A stretch of DNA of 8,854 nucleotides from Ignavibacteriaceae bacterium (GTDB lineage: Bacteria > Bacteroidota > Ignavibacteria > Ignavibacteriales > Ignavibacteriaceae). Shown here piece after piece: positions 1-6,694 of the stretch (position 1 is its first letter; the number at the start of each line of letters is the position of its first letter). The stretch is from the NCBI GenBank assembly GCA_031292465.1, contig JARLHB010000267.1, positions 1 to 8,854 of the forward strand, read 5' to 3'. A program made the translations under genes and the position numbers. Below the pieces are notes generated by a model, which was not told the DNA's origin, did not search any database, and saw only the letters and a list, made by a program, of their open reading frames with translations.

Positions 1-1500
1 AATTCCATCTGTGGTTCCTGCGACCTTAAAGTCCATATCTCCAAGGTGGTCTTCGTTTCCAAGAATATCTGTTAGGACGGCAAATTTTTCACCTTCTTTT
101 ACCAGTCCCATAGCAATACCGGCACATGCTTTCTGAATCGGAACACCGGCATCCATCAATCCCAATGAACCTGCACAAACAGTAGCCATAGAAGATGAAC
201 CGTTTGATTCGAGGATATCTGAGATTAATCTTACTGTATATGGAAAAATATTTTCAGGCGGCATTAATATTTTTAATGCGCGTTCTGCAAGGTTTCCATG
301 ACCGATTTCCCTGCGGCCAACACCAGACATTCTGCCAACTTCGCCCACGCTGAATGGCGGGAAGTTGTAATGAAGCATGAATTTTTTGGAGTATTCATCA
401 ATCAAGCCGTCAATTGTCTGTTCGTCGTTTTTAGTACCGAGGGTAACCGTGGTTAAACTTTGAGTTTCTCCACGTGTAAATAATGCTGATCCGTGCGTTC
501 TTGGCAATATGCCTAATTCAATTGTAATAGGGCGGACCTGCTTGGTGTTTCTTCCGTCAAGACGAATTCCTTCGGAAAGAATCCTGCTGCGCATTAAATC
601 TTTTTCAAGATCATGAAGAATTTCGCCGATAACTTTTTCCTGTTCCGGGTATTTTTCTTTTAATGCTTCCTGAACAGAAGTTGTCAGCTCTTTATTCTTT
701 GCGCTTCTCTCTTCTTTTGCAAGGACGGTGTAAACAATCTCTTTGTACTTTTCCTGTGCAAGATCGTAAACATCCTTTTTAAGAGTTTCGTCAATTGCCG
801 CTGCTATTATCGCTCTTTTTGCTTTTCCTACTTCTTCTCTTAAATCAAGCTGAAGCTGAATAAGTTTTTTAAGCTCATCATGAGCGAACTTAAGAGCATT
901 TAGAAGATCGTCTTCACTAATTTCTTTAGATTCGCCTTCAACCATCATAATAGAATCTGCAGTTCCGGCAACAACAAGCTCAATATCACTTTCTTTAAGC
1001 TGCTGAATCGTAGGATTAAGAATAAATTGGTTGTTTATTCTTCCAACACGTACTTCTGCTGCCGGGCCTTCAAACGGGATATCGGAAATAGTAAGAGCAG
1101 CCGAAGCTCCAACTGCTGCAAGAACATCTGCATCGTTTTCGCCATCGTGTGAAAAAACGAATGCAATAATCTGAGTTTCATTTCTGAATTCTTTAGGAAA
1201 AAGAGGTCTGATTGGCCTGTCTATTAATCTTGAGCTTAAGATTTCTTTTTCTGTTGGTCTTCCTTCTCTTTTAATATATCCACCTGGAAATTTTCCTGCA
1301 GCCGAGGTCTTTTCTCTGTATTCAACCTGCAGCGGAAAGAAGTCCTGATCACTTTTAGCTTCTTCAGCAGCGACAGCAGTAACTAATACCATCGTATCTG
1401 CATATCTTACCATTACAGCGCCGTTTGCCTGCTTTGCGAATCTGCCTGTTTCAATCGAAAAGATTTTACCGCCGATTTCAACTTCTTTTTTAACTGTCAT
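1..1500 (-). CDS. pnp: Polyribonucleotide nucleotidyltransferase (PNPase), N-terminal 500 residues, cut by the window edge
   Basis: PNPase is a trimeric 3'-to-5' exoribonuclease that uses phosphate to release nucleoside diphosphates from RNA; it acts in the cytoplasm, often in degradosome-like complexes. The reading frame is open from the ATG at 1498-1500 to the left edge. The first RNase PH domain lies at about residues 10-145 and contains REGRPTEKE and SRLIDRPIRPLFP. A helical linker follows to about residue 300, then the second RNase PH domain. That domain shows GVGRREIGHG (R396, R397), ESNGSSSMA (S435-S437), the phosphate-site residues, and EDHLGDMDFK with the metal-binding D484, D490 and K492. 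All catalytic positions known from the E. coli enzyme are kept. The C-terminal KH and S1 domains, about 200 residues, would lie outside the window. The start sits 10 bases after the rpsO stop, behind an AAAAGG Shine-Dalgarno-like site (1507-1512), so co-transcription with rpsO is likely. Identity is essentially certain. Confidence 0.97.
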   Translation of the reverse strand, partial: MTVKKEVEIGGKIFSIETGRFAKQANGAVMVRYADTMVLVTAVAAEEAKSDQDFFPLQVEYREKTSAAGKFPGGYIKREGRPTEKEILSSRLIDRPIRPLFPKEFRNETQIIAFVFSHDGENDADVLAAVGASAALTISDIPFEGPAAEVRVGRINNQFILNPTIQQLKESDIELVVAGTADSIMMVEGESKEISEDDLLNALKFAHDELKKLIQLQLDLREEVGKAKRAIIAAAIDETLKKDVYDLAQEKYKEIVYTVLAKEERSAKNKELTTSVQEALKEKYPEQEKVIGEILHDLEKDLMRSRILSEGIRLDGRNTKQVRPITIELGILPRTHGSALFTRGETQSLTTVTLGTKNDEQTIDGLIDEYSKKFMLHYNFPPFSVGEVGRMSGVGRREIGHGNLAERALKILMPPENIFPYTVRLISDILESNGSSSMATVCAGSLGLMDAGVPIQKACAGIAMGLVKEGEKFAVLTDILGNEDHLGDMDFKVAGTTDGI

Positions 1501-1510
1501 TTTATACCTT

Positions 1511-1774
1511 TTACTTTCTAATATTCAATTCTTTTATAATGGATCTGTATCTTTCTATATCTTTCTTTGCCAGGTAGTCTAAAAGTCTTCTCCTTTTACC
1601 AACCATCATCATAAGCCCGCGTCTTGAATGGTGATCTTTTTTATGAACATTAAAATGTTCTGTAAGTTCATTTATCCTTTTGGTAAGTATGGCAACCTGA
1701 ACTTCCGGCTTGCCTGAATCTTTTTCTGTTTTACCAAATTGCTTGACTATCTCAAGCTTTTCTTCTTTAGTCAT
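1511..1774 (-). CDS. rpsO: 30S ribosomal protein S15
   Basis: S15 binds the central domain of 16S rRNA (helices 20-22) early in 30S assembly and forms a bridge to the 50S subunit. The 87-residue product is close to the family's usual 89. It shows the expected four-helix pattern and the signature HKKDHHSRRGL at residues 44-54, followed by the basic KRRRLLDYL at 60-68. The ATG at 1772-1774 has a good AAGGAT Shine-Dalgarno site at 1782-1787, seven bases upstream. The gene stands between ribF and pnp; an rpsO-pnp pair is widely conserved in bacteria. In several bacteria S15 represses its own translation through structure in the mRNA leader, and the 74-base leader here holds a stem-loop that could serve such a role (separate entry). 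Confidence 0.97.
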   Translation of the reverse strand: MTKEEKLEIVKQFGKTEKDSGKPEVQVAILTKRINELTEHFNVHKKDHHSRRGLMMMVGKRRRLLDYLAKKDIERYRSIIKELNIRK

Positions 1775-1805
1775 TACATCTATCCTTGTATTTTGTTGTA
1801 CGATA

Positions 1806-1829
1806 TAACCCCAGAAACTACCGGGGTTA
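1806..1829 (-). promoter_or_regulatory. Stem-loop in the rpsO leader, possible S15 autoregulatory element or operator
   Basis: The arms TAACCCC (1806-1812) and GGGGTTA (1823-1829) are perfect 7-base inverted repeats around a 10-base loop. They lie in the 74-base gap between the ribF stop and the rpsO start. On the minus strand the structure is followed by TATCGTAC, not a run of T, so it does not look like an intrinsic terminator for ribF. S15 is known to control its own mRNA through leader structures that differ between phyla, so an RNA regulatory role is plausible. Because the palindrome is flanked by AT-rich, promoter-like sequence, a DNA operator is an alternative. The inverted repeat is seen directly; the role is inference. 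Confidence 0.4.
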
Positions 1830-1848
1830 ATTAATTAAAAATTAAAAT

Positions 1849-2784
1849 TTATCTTGTAAACTTATTTACTATTTCCAAACCAATTATTTTATCTTTATTC
1901 ATTTGGTTAATAAGTTCATCAGGTGAAGAAAATTTTTCTTCGCCCCGTATCCTTTCTAAAATATTTACGGTTACATTATTCCCGTATATATCCTTATCAA
2001 AATCAAAGATATATACTTCATTAGTTATATAACCATCATTATAAAAAGTCGGCCTTTTGCCGATGCTCATCAATCCAAAATGCCTGCCGCCGCCGATTAT
2101 AATTTCAACTGCATATATTCCAAGAGCAGGCAGCAGCTTAGTTTCGTCATCTAATTTAACATTGGCAGTAGGGAAGCCAAGAGTTCTTCCTCTTCCATCG
2201 CCTTTAATCACCATTCCACGAATGGAATAATGCCTGCCCAGCAGTTTGTTGGCAGTTTTTATATCGCCTTCTGTAATGGCGTTTCTTATTTTACTGCTGC
2301 TTACGTTTATACCATCGATTGATACTGCATCAACTTTGGTAACGCTGAATCCGTATTTTGAGCCGAGCTCCTTCAATGTATGCTCATCACCAACGCGGCC
2401 TTTGCCGAAATGATGGTCGTAGCCTACTACTATTTCCCTGATGCCGATTTTATCTATGATATAGCTTTTAAAGAATTCTTCTGAACTTAACTGTGAGAAT
2501 TCCTTTGTAAAGTTTATAACAAGAACGTCGTCAATATTCAAACTTTTCAAAAGTTCCAGCTTTTCAGCCGGAGAATTTAGAAGTTTTATACTATTATCTG
2601 ATAAAACGTTTCTGGGATGGGGATCGAAAGTTATTAACAAACTTCTACCGCCATTTACAGAGGCTTTTTCAACAACAGCATCAATAATTTTCTTATGCCC
2701 TAAGTGTATCCCATCGAAAGTACCTAATGTCAAAACTGTATTTTTATCTTTTTTTACTTCCAATAGGTTATTAAACACTTTCAT
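1849..2784 (-). CDS. ribF: Bifunctional riboflavin kinase / FAD synthetase
   Basis: RibF phosphorylates riboflavin to FMN and adenylylates FMN to FAD, the two last steps of flavin cofactor synthesis. The 311 residues match the usual length of about 310. The N-terminal nucleotidyltransferase domain (about 1-180) carries GTFDGIHLGH at 21-30, the TFDPHP strand at 52-57, GYDHHFGKGR at 121-130 and the VSSSKIR motif at 161-167. The C-terminal flavokinase domain (about 185-310) carries GRTLGFPTAN at 199-208, the kinase GIYAV strand at 222-226, IGKRPTF at 241-247 and EVYIFDF at 256-262, whose glutamate matches the family's catalytic acid. The ATG at 2782-2784 fits the usual N-terminus but has no clear Shine-Dalgarno site. 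It lies 90 bases after truB, the largest gap within the cluster, so a secondary promoter is possible. Confidence 0.97.
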   Translation of the reverse strand: MKVFNNLLEVKKDKNTVLTLGTFDGIHLGHKKIIDAVVEKASVNGGRSLLITFDPHPRNVLSDNSIKLLNSPAEKLELLKSLNIDDVLVINFTKEFSQLSSEEFFKSYIIDKIGIREIVVGYDHHFGKGRVGDEHTLKELGSKYGFSVTKVDAVSIDGINVSSSKIRNAITEGDIKTANKLLGRHYSIRGMVIKGDGRGRTLGFPTANVKLDDETKLLPALGIYAVEIIIGGGRHFGLMSIGKRPTFYNDGYITNEVYIFDFDKDIYGNNVTVNILERIRGEEKFSSPDELINQMNKDKIIGLEIVNKFTR

Positions 2785-2874
2785 AATGGCATTTTACGCA
2801 ACTAAAGTTCATAAATATATATTTTTTTTGGCTTAAAAAGAAATTTGGAAATCACCCGTCCCAGGCGGTAAAGT
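2785..2874 (-). promoter_or_regulatory. AT-rich truB-ribF spacer with a weak possible promoter
   Basis: This 90-base gap is the longest between genes of the cluster. On the minus strand it has an eight-base A run followed by TATATATTTATG, in which TATATTTATG (2810-2819) resembles both a sigma-70 -10 box and the Bacteroidota -7 pattern TAnnTTTG with a last-base mismatch. No convincing -35 or -33 box is seen at the right distance. There is no strong terminator for truB, only a short five-pair stem with one G-T pair at 2856-2868. An internal promoter for ribF-rpsO-pnp is a guess from spacing and composition. Confidence 0.2.
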
Positions 2875-3594
2875 TTAAATTTCCACAAACCTGCCAATTT
2901 CATCCTTTATTTTAACAGCAAATTCGTTTGTATCGAGCGCATCTTCTACGCTGTAACATCCTATTTTTGTTCTTCTTAGCGAGCTTAACAGGCCTCCGCA
3001 GCAAAGTTTTTCGCCAAAATCATTGGCAATCGACCTGATATATGTGCCTTTTGAACATACTATTTCAAAATCAACTTGTGGAAGTGAGATATTCTTTATC
3101 TCAAAACTGGATACTGTTATTTCACGCGGTAATCTTTCTATGGTCTTACCTTTTCTTGCCATTTTATAAAGGGATTTGCCATTTACTTTTATTGCAGAAT
3201 ACATAGGCGGAATTTGAGCGATTTTTCCAACAAAAGTATCTCTAATCTCTAAAATCTGTTTTTCTGTAATATTTTCAGTAGAATTAGTTGAAGAAATTTC
3301 TGTCTCTAAGTCCATAGAAGGAGAGGACTGTCCGAGTGTAATTGTACCCGTATAAGTCTTTTCAAAATCCTGGTATTTTGTTATCTCTTTTGTCTTTTTC
3401 CCTGTACAAATAATTAAAAGCCCGGATGCAAGAGGATCCAGGGTGCCCGCATGACCTACCTTTTTTACACCTGTGGCTTGTCTTATTTTGTAAACAGCTT
3501 TAAATGAAGACCAGCCGATTGGTTTATCTATAAGTATTACTTCACCGGAACTAAAATCAAATTGAGAAAAATCACTCGTTGCCTTTGTTATCAT
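2875..3594 (-). CDS. truB: tRNA pseudouridine(55) synthase TruB
   Basis: TruB converts uridine 55 in the T-loop of most tRNAs to pseudouridine and also acts as a tRNA-folding chaperone. The core motif KVGHAGTLDPLASGLL lies at residues 45-60, with catalytic aspartate D53. Other family marks are LIDKPIGWSSF (21-31), KTYTGTITLG (79-88), QIPPMYSAIKVNGKSLY (127-143) and CSKGTYIRSIANDFG (180-194). At 239 residues it is much shorter than the 314-residue E. coli enzyme because the C-terminal PUA-like domain is reduced to a short tail (SLRRTKIGCYSVEDAL). There are also about 17 extra residues before the usual start of the fold, as in many Bacteroidota-like homologues, and no other Met is available nearer. 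The start overlaps the last 23 bases of rbfA, and no Shine-Dalgarno site is visible, so translation is probably coupled to rbfA. Confidence 0.96.
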   Translation of the reverse strand: MITKATSDFSQFDFSSGEVILIDKPIGWSSFKAVYKIRQATGVKKVGHAGTLDPLASGLLIICTGKKTKEITKYQDFEKTYTGTITLGQSSPSMDLETEISSTNSTENITEKQILEIRDTFVGKIAQIPPMYSAIKVNGKSLYKMARKGKTIERLPREITVSSFEIKNISLPQVDFEIVCSKGTYIRSIANDFGEKLCCGGLLSSLRRTKIGCYSVEDALDTNEFAVKIKDEIGRFVEI

Positions 3595-3940
3595 TTTCGT
3601 GAATCTTTTTTATTAAGCCTTCTATTTTTTCTACATAGTCTAATGTATCATCAATAAAGAATTTCAATTCGGGAACAAATTTTATCCTGATTCTTGAGGC
3701 AAGTTCAGAGCGGATATATCCCGAAGCAGATTTAATTTTCTCTAATGCTGCTTCACGTTTATCTTTTTCAAAAACCGATAAATAAACCTTTGCTATTTTT
3801 AAGTCAGGACTGACTTTAACCGAGGTTATAGTGATAAATCCAAACGATGAAAGTTGGAATCGATCCTGAAGCTTATGTAAAAATATTAAACTAATCTCTT
3901 CTTTAATTAAGTGTTCTACTTTATCAATTCTATGTGACAT
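3572..3940 (-). CDS. rbfA: 30S ribosome-binding factor A
   Basis: RbfA is a small KH-type protein that binds the immature 30S subunit and helps to process the 5' end of 16S rRNA; it is also needed for growth in the cold. The 122 residues match the family length. The start MSHRIDKVEHLIKEEIS is typical. ITSVKVSPDLKIAKVYLSVF (residues 38-57) forms the central strands. SASGYIRSELASRIRIKFVPELKFFIDD (71-98) has the interrupted KH helix-kink-helix (the ASG kink) and the strand after it. The C-terminus is a lysine- and asparagine-rich tail. The ATG at 3938-3940 is supported by a strong Shine-Dalgarno site. The gene sits between infB and truB, the classical order, and its stop lies inside truB. Confidence 0.95.
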   Translation of the reverse strand: MSHRIDKVEHLIKEEISLIFLHKLQDRFQLSSFGFITITSVKVSPDLKIAKVYLSVFEKDKREAALEKIKSASGYIRSELASRIRIKFVPELKFFIDDTLDYVEKIEGLIKKIHENDNKGNE

Positions 3941-3946
3941 TATAAA

Positions 3947-3952
3947 CTCCTT
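3947..3952 (-). promoter_or_regulatory. Strong Shine-Dalgarno site of rbfA
   Basis: AAGGAG on the minus strand lies six bases before the rbfA ATG and fixes that start. It is one of only two near-consensus sites in the cluster, the other being that of nusA. The 61-base infB-rbfA gap in which it lies shows no terminator or clear promoter. Confidence 0.75.
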
Positions 3953-4001
3953 TACAGCAAACGAACAAATTAAAAGCCGGTTCCAACCTTCATTATTCTA
4001 A

Positions 4002-6680
4002 CTAATTCTTAGCTACGCTATCAAGCTTCTTCTTAGTTTCAACTATTTTGAATGCTTCAATAATATCGCCGACTTTTAAGTCATTATAATTTGCAAAATT
4101 CAAACCGCATTCGTAGCCGGAGTCAACTTCTCTAACATCGTCTTTGAAGCGTTTAAGAGAAGCTATTTCACCTTCATGTATTACTATGCCGTCCCTTATA
4201 AGGCGTACTTTACTGTTCCTGGAAATTTTACCTTCCTGAACATAGCAGCCTGCAATTGTTCCGGCCTTAGGTATTTTAAATGTCTCTCTAATTTCAACTG
4301 TTGCGGTCACTTCTTCCGTAAGTACAGGTGACAATAATCCTTCAAGGGCTGATTTAACCTCATTTATTGCGTCATAAATTACGCTGTATAAACGGATATC
4401 AACATTTTCTGATTCAGCAAGCTTTCTTGCATTAAGGTTCGGCCTTACGTGAAATCCTATAATAATTGCATTTGATGCAGAGGCTAAGATAACATCACTT
4501 TCCGAAATACCGCCTACGCCTTTGTGAATTACAGTAACAAATACTTCTTCGTTTGATAGTTTCATTAACGAATCGGATAATGCTTCCACGGAACCATCAA
4601 CATCACCTTTTACAATTAATGGAAGCTCTTTTACGCCGCCTATGCTTATCTGATGAGCTATTTCATCCAGAGTAATATGATGAACCTGTTTTTGATCCTG
4701 TTCACGCTTAAGCTGCTGTCTTTTTAAGCCGATTTCCCTTGCCATCCTGTCGGAATCAACTACTACAAGAGTATCGCCAGCCTGCGGCGGGCCTTCAAAG
4801 CCAAGTACCTGTACAGGTGTAGATGGCGGAGCTTCAAAAACTTTATTGCCTCGTTCGTCAAACATTGCACGAACCTTACCCTGATAAACTCCCGCTATAA
4901 ACGGATCGCCTATTTTTAATGTGCCTTTTTGAACTAAGATTGTGCCTGTAATTCCACGGCCTTTATCTAATTCCGATTCAACAACGGCACCGCGCGCCTG
5001 CCGGTCAGGGTTTGCTTTCAAATCCAATATTTCGGCTTCTAATAATATTTTTTCTAATAAAAGGTCAACGTTAAACCCTGTCTTGGCTGATATTTCAACA
5101 CACTGGTATTTGCCGCCCCAGTCTTCAACAAGGATGTTACTTTCAGCTAATTGCTGTTTTATTCTTTCAACATTAGAGCCCGGTTTATCAATCTTATTTA
5201 TCGCTATAACAATTGGCACATTGGCAGCCTGGGCGTGATTTATTGCTTCAACTGTTTGAGGCATAACCGCATCATCTGCCGCTACCACAAGAACAACAAT
5301 ATCTGTTAACTGGGCGCCGCGTGCACGCATAGCTGTAAAAGCTTCGTGGCCGGGCGTATCTAAAAATGATATGTATTTACCTTTACCTACATCAACTCTG
5401 TAAGCTCCGATATGCTGTGTTATACCGCCTGATTCACCTGCAACAACATTTGTACTTCTGATATAATCCAGAAGAGATGTTTTACCGTGGTCAACGTGGC
5501 CCATGATGGTTACAACAGGCGAGCGCGAAACTAAAGTTGAAGGATCGTCCGGCTTGTCTTCAAGAGCATCCGATGTATATTCTTTTTGAAATACTACTTC
5601 AAATCCAAACTCGTCTGCAACAAGAGTAATAGTTTCAACATCAAGGCGCTGGTTTATCGAAACCATAAGCCCCAGTTCAATACACTTAGCTATTACATCG
5701 CTTACAGACACATTCATTAAATTAGCAAGTTCATTAACCGCAATAAATTCCGTAACCGCTATTTTATTCTGTTCAAGAGCTCTTAATTCAGACTGGCGCT
5801 CTTCTTCAGCTTCTCTTTCTCTTCTTTTTTTCTTGCGCTGGCTGGCTCTTCCTGAAACAACGGAATCATCCATGCTTAAAAGAGTTTTTCTTATAGCTTC
5901 TTTAACTTCCCGCTGATCTATTTCAAATTTTTTAACCCGTTTCTTTTTCTTTGAAACTACCGGTTCGTCTGAAACTGCATCTGTAGGCTTCTTTTTAGCC
6001 TTAGGCTTTTTCTTTTTCTTAGGCGCTTCCGAAGATTGATTCCCGTGCGGCTTCCCGTCGGTGTGAGATTCTTTCTTTTCAACCTTATCATCGTCGCCAA
6101 GGTCCATTCTGCCTATTACCGTAAGCCCTTTCTTTTTATGGGCTTCTATATCTTTAGGAGACTGGAATACCTTAACTTCTTCCTTTACAACCACTTCCGG
6201 TTTTACTACTTCCGGCGCCGGTTTAATTTCTTCAACAACCTGTGGCTCTGTCTTTTCCACAGTAACTTCTTCAACAACCGGAGGCTCTGTCTTTTCAACA
6301 GGAACTTCTTCAACCGGAGGTGCTTCGCTAACAACAGGTTCGGATGGGGTTTCCTCTACCTCTTCAGGTTCGGGAGGGGGAGCTTTTTCAACAACCGGCT
6401 CTTTAGTCTCGACTATTTCCGGTTCCTTCTCTTCCTTTTCCGTCCTCTTTTTGTTGAATTCAGCAATTTTCTTCTTATGTTTTTCTGCTTTTTCTATATC
6501 CTTCTTAAAATGGTCGTTAACTTCTTTTACCATTTCATCTGTAACAATAGAATTAGGACCTTTAACCTCAAAGCCTTTCTTACGCAGAAATTCTACAAGA
6601 TTATCTGTTGATAGATTAATCTCAGAGGCTAACTTTACAATTCTGAGCTTTTTGGATTTGGTCTCTGCAGTATTTTCCAT
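4002..6680 (-). CDS. infB: Translation initiation factor IF-2
   Basis: IF-2 is the GTPase that brings initiator fMet-tRNA to the 30S subunit and promotes joining of the 50S subunit. The 892-residue product has an IF2_N subdomain at about 12-62 (LRIVKLASEINLSTDNLVEFLRKKG begins at residue 12). A long disordered linker rich in Glu, Lys, Pro and Val covers about 63-170 and includes a short tandem repeat. Lysine-rich stretches follow (221-231, 244-251) and then a highly charged helix (282-300). A second IF2_N-like subdomain lies at about 305-365. The GTPase domain has all its signatures: GHVDHGKT 394-401, GGIT 418-421, DTPGH 441-445, NKID 495-498 and SAK 531-533. Domains II, III and the C-terminal fMet-binding domain fill residues about 560-890. 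The start lies 14 bases after the nusA stop, with GGTGA partly overlapping that stop as a possible ribosome site. No frameshift or missing key residue is seen. Confidence 0.98.
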   Translation of the reverse strand: MENTAETKSKKLRIVKLASEINLSTDNLVEFLRKKGFEVKGPNSIVTDEMVKEVNDHFKKDIEKAEKHKKKIAEFNKKRTEKEEKEPEIVETKEPVVEKAPPPEPEEVEETPSEPVVSEAPPVEEVPVEKTEPPVVEEVTVEKTEPQVVEEIKPAPEVVKPEVVVKEEVKVFQSPKDIEAHKKKGLTVIGRMDLGDDDKVEKKESHTDGKPHGNQSSEAPKKKKKPKAKKKPTDAVSDEPVVSKKKKRVKKFEIDQREVKEAIRKTLLSMDDSVVSGRASQRKKKRREREAEEERQSELRALEQNKIAVTEFIAVNELANLMNVSVSDVIAKCIELGLMVSINQRLDVETITLVADEFGFEVVFQKEYTSDALEDKPDDPSTLVSRSPVVTIMGHVDHGKTSLLDYIRSTNVVAGESGGITQHIGAYRVDVGKGKYISFLDTPGHEAFTAMRARGAQLTDIVVLVVAADDAVMPQTVEAINHAQAANVPIVIAINKIDKPGSNVERIKQQLAESNILVEDWGGKYQCVEISAKTGFNVDLLLEKILLEAEILDLKANPDRQARGAVVESELDKGRGITGTILVQKGTLKIGDPFIAGVYQGKVRAMFDERGNKVFEAPPSTPVQVLGFEGPPQAGDTLVVVDSDRMAREIGLKRQQLKREQDQKQVHHITLDEIAHQISIGGVKELPLIVKGDVDGSVEALSDSLMKLSNEEVFVTVIHKGVGGISESDVILASASNAIIIGFHVRPNLNARKLAESENVDIRLYSVIYDAINEVKSALEGLLSPVLTEEVTATVEIRETFKIPKAGTIAGCYVQEGKISRNSKVRLIRDGIVIHEGEIASLKRFKDDVREVDSGYECGLNFANYNDLKVGDIIEAFKIVETKKKLDSVAKN
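6222..6320 (-). repeat. 39-base tandem repeat in the infB linker (two full copies and one partial)
   Basis: Bases 6261-6299 and 6222-6260 are adjacent copies matching at 33 of 39 positions. They encode VEKTEPPVVEEVT (residues 128-140) and VEKTEPQVVEEIK (141-153) of IF-2. A third, shorter copy at 6300-6320 resembles the start of the unit with three bases missing. The period is a whole number of codons, so changes in copy number would keep the frame. The region is predicted to be disordered linker, where IF-2 proteins vary most in length. Confidence 0.75.
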
Positions 6681-6694
6681 ACCTAAAATTTCAC

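Noticed and set aside
2771..2812. Thirteen-codon minus-strand ORF overlapping the ribF start, with a CVKCH stretch
   Set aside because: Too short to judge, no ribosome site, and no attenuator structure next to it; probably chance.
2856..2868. Small stem-loop after truB as a terminator
   Set aside because: Only five pairs including one G-T, a three-base loop and no T-run following on the minus strand.
2785..2874. FMN riboswitch before ribF
   Set aside because: The gap is only 90 bases, AT-rich, and lacks the conserved multi-stem RFN core.
3970..3993. Seven-codon minus-strand mini-ORF (MKVGTGF) between infB and rbfA
   Set aside because: Such short ATG-to-stop runs are common by chance and there is no Shine-Dalgarno site before it; a leader-peptide role cannot be supported.
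4942..5238. 98-codon plus-strand open frame opposite the IF-2 GTPase domain
   Set aside because: It lies wholly antisense to the strongly conserved G domain, and its translation shows no recognisable motif.
6036..6611. 191-codon plus-strand open frame opposite infB
   Set aside because: It is antisense to the low-complexity Lys/Glu/Pro linker of IF-2; its Phe- and Arg-rich translation is the mirror of that composition and has no domain-like pattern.
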